A stretch of DNA of 64,000 bases from CAVREM01 sp963728825 (GTDB lineage Bacteria > Acidobacteriota > Vicinamibacteria > Vicinamibacterales > CAVVIG01). Shown in pieces: positions 59,561 through 64,000 of this stretch; position 1 is the stretch's first letter; every line of letters begins with the position of its first letter. The translations under genes and the position numbers were made by a program. The notes below the pieces were generated by a model. That model was given only the letters and a program-made list of their open reading frames with translations, was not told the DNA's origin and made no database searches. The DNA lies in NCBI GenBank assembly GCA_963728825.1, contig CAVSLA010000003.1, positions 310,001 through 374,000 on the forward strand, in the 5' to 3' direction.

Positions 59561-59633
59561 AGGCGCGTAGCTCAGAGGTTAGAGCGCCTGCTTGACACGC
59601 AGGAGGTCGGTGGTTCGAGTCCACCCGTGCCTA
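59561..59633 (+). tRNA. tRNA-Val (anticodon GAC)
   Basis: Complete cloverleaf: acceptor AGGCGCG with CGTGCCT, D-arm GCTC/GAGC, anticodon stem CCTGC/GCAGG with loop TTGACAC (anticodon GAC at 59594-59596), variable loop AGGTC, T-arm GGTGG-TTCGAGT-CCACC. 73 nt, discriminator A, no CCA encoded. It lies between the S41 gene and thrS. Confidence 0.93.
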
Positions 59634-59653
59634 ATCCCCGCTTCGCGTAATTC

Positions 59654-61606
59654 ATGAGTCAGATCACCGTTACCCTCCCCGACGGCTCCAGTCGGGATTT
59701 GCCCGCGGGCGCACGCGTCCGCGACGTCGCGGAATCGATCTCGCCGCGACTGGCGAAAGCCGCCCTGGCCGGAGTGGTTGACGGCAAGCTGGTCGACCTG
59801 TCGACTGCACTCGACGCGAACGCATCCGTGCGGATCGTGACCGACCAGAGCCCTGAGGCGCTCGCCCTGTACCGACACAGCGCGGCGCATCTGCTGGCGG
59901 CCGCCGTGACGAACCTCTTCCCTGGAGTCCAGTGCGGCATCGGTCCGGCGACCGACGAAGGGTTCTTCTACGACTTCGTCGTGCCGCGGCCGTTCGTGCC
60001 CGAAGATCTCGACGCCATCGAACAAAAGATGCGAGAGCTCGCCGGCGCCGATCTCGTCTACGAGCGTCAGTTGTGGCCGCGCGACGAGGCGAAGCGGTTT
60101 TTCGGCAGCCGCGGCGAGCCGCTCAAGGTGCAGTTGATCGACGAGAAGACCGAAGGTCAGCGCGAAGTCTCCTGCTACACCATCAAGGACAAGGAGACCT
60201 TCATCGACTTCTGCGTCGGCCCGCATGTGCCGTCGACCGGCCGGCTCAAGGCATTCAAGCTGCTCAACACCTCGAACGCCTATTGGAAGGGCGACGCGCG
60301 CAACCAGCCGATGCAGCGGATCTACGGGACCGCCTTCTTCTCGGACAAGGAGCTGAAGGCCTACCTCACGCAGATCGAAGAAGCGAAGAAGCGCGACCAC
60401 CGCAAGCTCGGCAAGGAGCTCGGCCTCTTCACGTTCCACCCGTGGGCGCCGGGCGCCGCGTTCTGGCAGGACAAGGGGACGACGCTCTACCACACTCTCG
60501 CCAACTACATGCGCGACGTGCTGCTGCCGAACGGCTACGTCGAAGTCAAGACGCCGATCATCTTCAACAAGGCGTTGTGGGAGACGTCCGGCCACTGGTC
60601 GCACTACCGGCAGAACATGTTCCAGGTCGAGGGGTCCGAGGGCGAGGAGATGGCCCTCAAGGCGATGAACTGCCCTGGGCACTACGTGCTCTACGCCAGC
60701 GAGGTCCACAGCTATCGCGAGCTGCCGATCCGGTTCCACGAACAGACCCCGCTGCACCGCAACGAGCTGGCCGGCGTGCTCTCCGGCCTCACCCGCGTCC
60801 GGCAGTTTTCCCAGGACGACGGCCACTGCTTCGTCATGCCCGAGCAGATCGGCGAGGAGGTCGAGCGCCTGCTGAAGCTGGTGCGGCGCGTATACAGCGA
60901 TCTCGGCATGACGTTCCAGCCGAAACTGGCGACACGGCCGGACGAGTATCTCGGCGAGAAGTCCACATGGGACGAGGCCGAAGCGCACCTGAAGGGCGCG
61001 CTCGACAAGGCCGGCGAGACGTACACGATCGATGCGGGCGGCGGGAACTTCTACGGGCCCAAGATCGACTTCGACGTCACCGATGCGATCGGCCGGAAAT
61101 GGCAGTGCGCGACGATTCAGCTCGACTACCAGATGCCCGAGCGGTTCGACCTGAAGTACGTCGGCGCCGATAACTCGGAGCATCGTGTCGTGGTCATCCA
61201 CCGGGCGATTTTCGGCAGCTTCGAACGGTTCATCGCCATTCTGATCGAGCACTACGCAGGAGCGTTCCCGTTGTGGCTCGCGCCGGTGCAGGCGATCGTC
61301 CTGCCGATCTCGGATCGGCATCTCGAGTACGGGGCATCGGTCCGCGATCGCCTCAAGGCGGCCGGCCTGCGCGCCGAGCTCGACGAACGCCAGGAAAAGA
61401 TCGGTTATAAGATTCGGGAAGCGCAGCTGCAGAAAGTGCCGTACATGCTCGTCGTCGGCGACCGGGAGGCGGCCGACGGCACGGTGTCGGTGCGGACTCG
61501 AAAGGGCGGCGACCAGGGGTCGCAGGCGTTGCAGTTGTTCATCGACCGGGCGCTCGTCGAGATCCGGGAACGGGTCGTCGACGCGGGCCAGGACGCGGCG
61601 GCTTAA
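59654..61606 (+). CDS. thrS: Threonine-tRNA ligase
   Basis: 650 residues, full length. TGS domain (residues 3-62), editing domain with HSAAHLLAAAVTNLFPG and the IKDKETFIDFCVGPHVPSTG block, class II core with MNCPGHYVLYASEVHSYREL, FSQDDGHCFVMPEQIGEEVE and DNSEHRVVVIHRAIFGSFER, and a C-terminal anticodon-binding domain. Zinc ligands Cys and two His are present. It charges tRNA-Thr. It heads the thrS-infC-rpmI-rplT-pheS unit; no T-box or operator is seen upstream. Confidence 0.97.
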   Translation: MSQITVTLPDGSSRDLPAGARVRDVAESISPRLAKAALAGVVDGKLVDLSTALDANASVRIVTDQSPEALALYRHSAAHLLAAAVTNLFPGVQCGIGPATDEGFFYDFVVPRPFVPEDLDAIEQKMRELAGADLVYERQLWPRDEAKRFFGSRGEPLKVQLIDEKTEGQREVSCYTIKDKETFIDFCVGPHVPSTGRLKAFKLLNTSNAYWKGDARNQPMQRIYGTAFFSDKELKAYLTQIEEAKKRDHRKLGKELGLFTFHPWAPGAAFWQDKGTTLYHTLANYMRDVLLPNGYVEVKTPIIFNKALWETSGHWSHYRQNMFQVEGSEGEEMALKAMNCPGHYVLYASEVHSYRELPIRFHEQTPLHRNELAGVLSGLTRVRQFSQDDGHCFVMPEQIGEEVERLLKLVRRVYSDLGMTFQPKLATRPDEYLGEKSTWDEAEAHLKGALDKAGETYTIDAGGGNFYGPKIDFDVTDAIGRKWQCATIQLDYQMPERFDLKYVGADNSEHRVVVIHRAIFGSFERFIAILIEHYAGAFPLWLAPVQAIVLPISDRHLEYGASVRDRLKAAGLRAELDERQEKIGYKIREAQLQKVPYMLVVGDREAADGTVSVRTRKGGDQGSQALQLFIDRALVEIRERVVDAGQDAAA

Positions 61607-61611
61607 TTTTT

Positions 61612-61617
61612 AGGAGG
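61612..61617 (+). promoter_or_regulatory. Strong Shine-Dalgarno of infC preceding a rare start codon
   Basis: AGGAGG, 5 nt before the ATC at 61623, and preceded directly by an in-frame TAG at 61611 that excludes any upstream start. It decides the infC start. Confidence 0.8.
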
Positions 61618-61622
61618 CTCTT

Positions 61623-62198
61623 ATCGCTTTCGACAGATCACCTCGGAGAGACGACCGCGTCCGCGTCAACGAACGGATTCGCGTCCGCGAGATCCGCGTC
61701 ATCGACGATACCGGGCAGCAGCTCGGGATCATGCCGCCGCCGCAAGCGCTGGCCATCGCGAAGCAGAAAGGACTGGACCTGGTGGAAATCTCGCCCACCG
61801 CGGTCCCGCCGGTCTGCCGCATCATGGATTTCGGGAAGTACCAGTACCAGGAGCAGAAGCGCGCGCGCGAGGCCCGGCGGCACCAGAAGGTGATCGAGGT
61901 CAAGGAGATCAAGTTCCGACCCAAGGTCGACGAGCACGACTATCAGTTCAAGAAGAAGCACATCGAGCGCTTCCTCGAGGAGGGCGACAAGGTCAAGGCG
62001 ACGATCTTCTTCCGCGGCCGCGAGATGGCGCATCCGGAGATTGGCCGTCGCATCCTCGAGCGGCTGGTGCAGGACCTGGCGGAGGTGGCCGTCGCCGAGT
62101 CGATGCCGCGCATGGAAGGCAACCAGATGCACACGATTCTGTCGCGCCGGCCGCAGGGCGGCAGCCGGCCCAAGCCGGCGGCGACCCCGGCCCGATGA
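61623..62198 (+). CDS. infC: Translation initiation factor IF-3, rare AUC start
   Basis: 191 residues. The N-terminus (M)AFDRSPRRDDRVRVNERIRV and EIRVIDDTGQQLGIMPPPQA are typical IF-3; KQKGLDLVEISPTAVPPVCR followed by IMDFGKY, and the C-terminal KVKATIFFRGREMAHPEIGR, complete it. The start is ATC 61623: the codon lies 5 nt after AGGAGG, an in-frame TAG is just upstream, and the next ATG (61731) would delete 36 conserved residues. Non-AUG starts are known for infC (AUU in E. coli) and let IF-3 repress its own synthesis. Confidence 0.93.
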   Translation: MAFDRSPRRDDRVRVNERIRVREIRVIDDTGQQLGIMPPPQALAIAKQKGLDLVEISPTAVPPVCRIMDFGKYQYQEQKRAREARRHQKVIEVKEIKFRPKVDEHDYQFKKKHIERFLEEGDKVKATIFFRGREMAHPEIGRRILERLVQDLAEVAVAESMPRMEGNQMHTILSRRPQGGSRPKPAATPAR

Positions 62199-62221
62199 CG
62201 ATGAAGGTCTGGTTTCCTCTC

Positions 62222-62257
62222 TCCTTTGTGTCCTTTGTGTCCTTGGTGTCCTTTGTG
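62222..62257 (+). repeat. TCCTTTGTG nonamer repeat between infC and rpmI
   Basis: Four consecutive 9-bp units, TCCTTTGTG three times and TCCTTGGTG once, in the 91-bp gap before rpmI. Confidence 0.9.
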
Positions 62258-62289
62258 ATTAAGCGGAGTTCGACCAGCGGAGAATCCCG

Positions 62290-62487
62290 ATGCCGAAACT
62301 GAAAACACACCGCGGCGCGGCCAAGCGCTTCAAGCGGACCAAGACCGGAAAGTTCCTCAGGAGCAAGGCGTTCAAGCAGCACATCCTGAGCAGCAAGACG
62401 ACCAAACGGAAGCGGGCGCTCCGCGGAACGACCGTGGTGGCCGATGTGGATGCCGCGAAGCTGGCGCGGATGCTTCCATATAAATGA
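62290..62487 (+). CDS. rpmI: Large ribosomal subunit protein bL35
   Basis: 65 residues, normal size. PKLKTHRGAAKRFKRTKTGK and FLRSKAFKQHILSSKTTKRK with the final ARMLPYK are diagnostic. It follows a 9-bp repeat in the infC-rpmI gap, and rplT starts 19 bp after its stop. Confidence 0.97.
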   Translation: MPKLKTHRGAAKRFKRTKTGKFLRSKAFKQHILSSKTTKRKRALRGTTVVADVDAAKLARMLPYK

Positions 62488-62506
62488 AGTACAAGGATTG
62501 TAGAAA

Positions 62507-62878
62507 ATGCCGCGAGTAAAAAGAGGAACGGTTCGCCGCGCCAAGCGTAAGAAGCTGCTCGGCCTGGCGAAGGGCTACTTCGCCAACAAAAGCAAGCTGT
62601 ATCGCGCCGCGAAGGAATCGGTCGATACCGCGTTGAAGTACGCGTTCGTCGGACGCCGCCGCAAGAAGCGCGACTTCCGACGACTCTGGGTGGTGCGGAT
62701 CAATGCCGCCGCCCGCGAGCACGGGCTCACCTACGGGCAGTTGATCAACGGCCTCAAGAACGCCGGCGTGACGCTCGACCGCAAGAGCCTCTCGGAGCTC
62801 GCCGTCTCGAGCCCCGCGGCCTTTGCCTCGCTCGCCCAGACGGCCAAAGCGAACGCAAAGACGTCGGCTCGCGCATAG
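62507..62878 (+). CDS. rplT: Large ribosomal subunit protein bL20
   Basis: 123 residues. MPRVKRGTVRRAKRKKLLGL, AKGYFANKSKLYRAAKESVD, RRKKRDFRRLWVVRINAAAR and YGQLINGLKNAGVTLDRKSL are conserved. It binds 23S rRNA early in assembly; in several bacteria L20 also represses the infC-rpmI-rplT message, but no such leader structure could be confirmed here. The gene ends right at a heptamer repeat array. Confidence 0.97.
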   Translation: MPRVKRGTVRRAKRKKLLGLAKGYFANKSKLYRAAKESVDTALKYAFVGRRRKKRDFRRLWVVRINAAAREHGLTYGQLINGLKNAGVTLDRKSLSELAVSSPAAFASLAQTAKANAKTSARA

Positions 62879-62884
62879 AGTCAT

Positions 62885-62957
62885 CAGTCGACAGTCGACA
62901 GTCACCAGTCGAGGATCGACTGATGACTGACGACTGATGACTGACGACTGCCGACTG
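62885..62957 (+). repeat. CAGTCNN heptamer array with inverted half, before pheS
   Basis: Four forward units (62885-62912) followed by six units in inverted orientation (62916-62957). AGTCATCAGTCG (62879-62890) and CGACTGATGACT (62917-62928) can pair perfectly, giving a long hairpin between rplT and pheS that might act as a terminator or attenuator. Confidence 0.85.
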
Positions 62958-62967
62958 TTTGGCTGCC

Positions 62968-64000
62968 GTGTCCTCAAACCTCCCCACCACCGATTCGGTT
63001 CAGGCGCAGATCGCCGCTTTCGAAATCGATCTCGCCGCGGCGCCGTCGCTGCGCGACGCACAGTCGGTCCGCGACAAATACCTTGGCCGCAAAAACAGCG
63101 TCGTCGCGTCGTGGATGCAGCTGATTGCCAGCGCCCCGGCCGAGCAGAAGAAGAACATCGGCCGGCTTGGCAATGAGCTGAAGCAGGCGATCGAAGAGCG
63201 CTGGGGGCGGTATCTGGAATCCGCCGCTGCCGTGGCTCCGCCTCGCGACGCGGTCGACGTCACGCTGCCGGGCCGCGCCCCGGGACTGGGGCACCGCCAT
63301 CCTCTGACCATCGTCCGCGACCGGCTGGAAGAGATCTTCACGCGGATGGGCTTCGCGATCGTCGACGGCCCCGAGGTCGAAGACGAATGGCACTGTTTCG
63401 ATGCGTTGAACATGCCGGCCGAGCATCCTGCTCGCGACATGCAGGACACGCTCTATCTGACGACGCCGATCAAGGGCGAAAGCGGCCGGCCCGACGACCT
63501 GCGCACGCTGTTGCGCACCCACACCTCGGCGGTGCAGATCCGCTACATGGAGACGCATCAACCGCCCATCCGGATCGTCGTCCCCGGGCGGGTCTACCGC
63601 CGCGACGATCTCGACCTGACCCACTCCCCCGCTTTCAGCCAGGTCGAGGCGCTGGTGGTTGGAGAGGGAATTTCGCTCGCTCACCTGAAAGGAACGCTGC
63701 TGGCGTTCGTCCGCGAGATGTTCTCGCCAAAGTCAGGGGTCCGCTTCCGGCCGAGCTTCTTCCCCTACACCGAGCCGAGCGCCGAAATCGACATCAGCTG
63801 CTGGCAGTGCGACGGCGCAGGATGCCAGATGTGCAAGAAGACCGGCTGGATCGAAGTGGGCGGATGCGGGATGGTCCATCCAGCCGTCTTCGAATCGGTC
63901 GGATACGACGCCGAGCGCTACACCGGCTTCGCGTGGGGCCTGGGAATCGAGCGGATTGCCATCCTGCGGCACCAGGTGAGTGACATCCGGTTGTTCTACG
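62968..64000 (+). CDS. pheS: Phenylalanine-tRNA ligase alpha subunit (3' end outside window)
   Basis: 344 residues visible, nearly complete. An in-frame TGA at 62938 limits the start; I take GTG 62968 (TTG 62959 is possible), giving (M)SSNLPTTDSVQAQIAAFEID. The coiled-coil N-terminus has LRDAQSVRDKYLGRKNSVVA; the catalytic core has PGLGHRHPLTIVRDRLEEIF, GPEVEDEWHCFDALNMPAEH and RTHTSAVQIRYMETHQPPIR, the C-rich CWQCDGAGCQMCKKTGW, and AWGLGIERIAILRH. The chain ends at DIRLFY just before the usual C-terminus. No Shine-Dalgarno is visible because a heptamer array abuts the start. Confidence 0.94.
   Translation, partial: MSSNLPTTDSVQAQIAAFEIDLAAAPSLRDAQSVRDKYLGRKNSVVASWMQLIASAPAEQKKNIGRLGNELKQAIEERWGRYLESAAAVAPPRDAVDVTLPGRAPGLGHRHPLTIVRDRLEEIFTRMGFAIVDGPEVEDEWHCFDALNMPAEHPARDMQDTLYLTTPIKGESGRPDDLRTLLRTHTSAVQIRYMETHQPPIRIVVPGRVYRRDDLDLTHSPAFSQVEALVVGEGISLAHLKGTLLAFVREMFSPKSGVRFRPSFFPYTEPSAEIDISCWQCDGAGCQMCKKTGWIEVGGCGMVHPAVFESVGYDAERYTGFAWGLGIERIAILRHQVSDIRLFY

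Noticed and set aside
59579..61321. A 580-residue ORF antisense to thrS
   Set aside because: Arg- and Leu-rich mirror of a conserved gene with no recognisable motifs.
61943..62308. Minus-strand ORF with a His-Lys-Gly repeat
   Set aside because: It is the translated shadow of the TCCTTTGTG nonamer array; no ribosome site or conserved domain.

Overview
The window looks like part of a chromosome from the Acidobacteriota, most likely class Vicinamibacteria (subdivision 6). This is inferred from high GC content, PQQ quinoproteins, CRTAC1/ASPIC-UnbV proteins, secreted PDL.GxW-type proteins, a TonB receptor ending in Phe, and the lipid A genes lpxB and lpxD. Coding density is very high: no gene-free stretch exceeds about 250 bases. 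Many genes are joined by ATGA/GTGA overlaps or butt directly against each other.

Layout. 1-2330: the 3' end of a TonB-dependent receptor, then an IS110-superfamily element of IS1111 type wedged between two convergent genes. 2339-13598: secreted or envelope functions, namely a TPR lipoprotein, a CRTAC1-like propeller, a frameshifted ThuA gene, a PQQ dehydrogenase, an MBOAT/SGNH O-acyltransferase pair, and a sugar dehydrogenase fused to an FG-GAP-like repeat region. 13608-21465: two monohaem cytochrome c lipoproteins, a YgiT-type zinc finger protein, and a TPP-dependent 2-oxoacid dehydrogenase E1 pair whose alpha subunit carries a Tat signal; then a secreted hypothetical, an M49-like peptidase lipoprotein and a second sugar dehydrogenase. 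21503-28736: yqgE, a UdgX-type uracil-DNA glycosylase, queG, acnA (frameshifted near its start), a polytopic membrane protein and two tiny hydrophilic proteins. 28743-39327: a matrixin operon, lpxB, a two-subunit M16 peptidase, a beta-barrel candidate, lpxD, a KHE-like protein and an S1/P1-type nuclease. 39392-46717: a YdjM-like protein, nfo, AMMECR1 and MEMO1, gatC-gatA, and a zinc peptidase/ATP-grasp pair. 46734-64000: an RNAP omega-like gene, dnaK and two small heat-shock genes, ymdB, xseA-xseB-ispA-tlyA-nadK, mltG-ruvX, envC and a pseudo-CTP, tRNA-Val, then thrS-infC-rpmI-rplT-pheS, with pheS cut by the window end.

The most unusual layer is a set of short dispersed repeats at gene ends, in several cases running into coding sequence. 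They are: a ~100-bp repeat with a GC-rich palindrome; 21-bp REP-like palindromes preceded by CGTAGG; a CAGTCNN heptamer repeat; AAATCCTSA and TCCTTTGTG nonamer repeats; and a GGCACCY heptamer repeat. Some provide stop codons (lpxB, tlyA), C-termini (gatA), start regions (a cytochrome gene, tlyA) or internal residues (xseA, AMMECR1).

The best candidates for undescribed biology are the Tat-signal E1alpha/E1beta locus beside two cytochrome lipoproteins, and the IS1111-type element whose 3' non-coding region holds a 22-bp perfect inverted repeat suggestive of a guide RNA. The zinc peptidase/ATP-grasp pair and the S41 homologue lacking both catalytic residues also merit attention.
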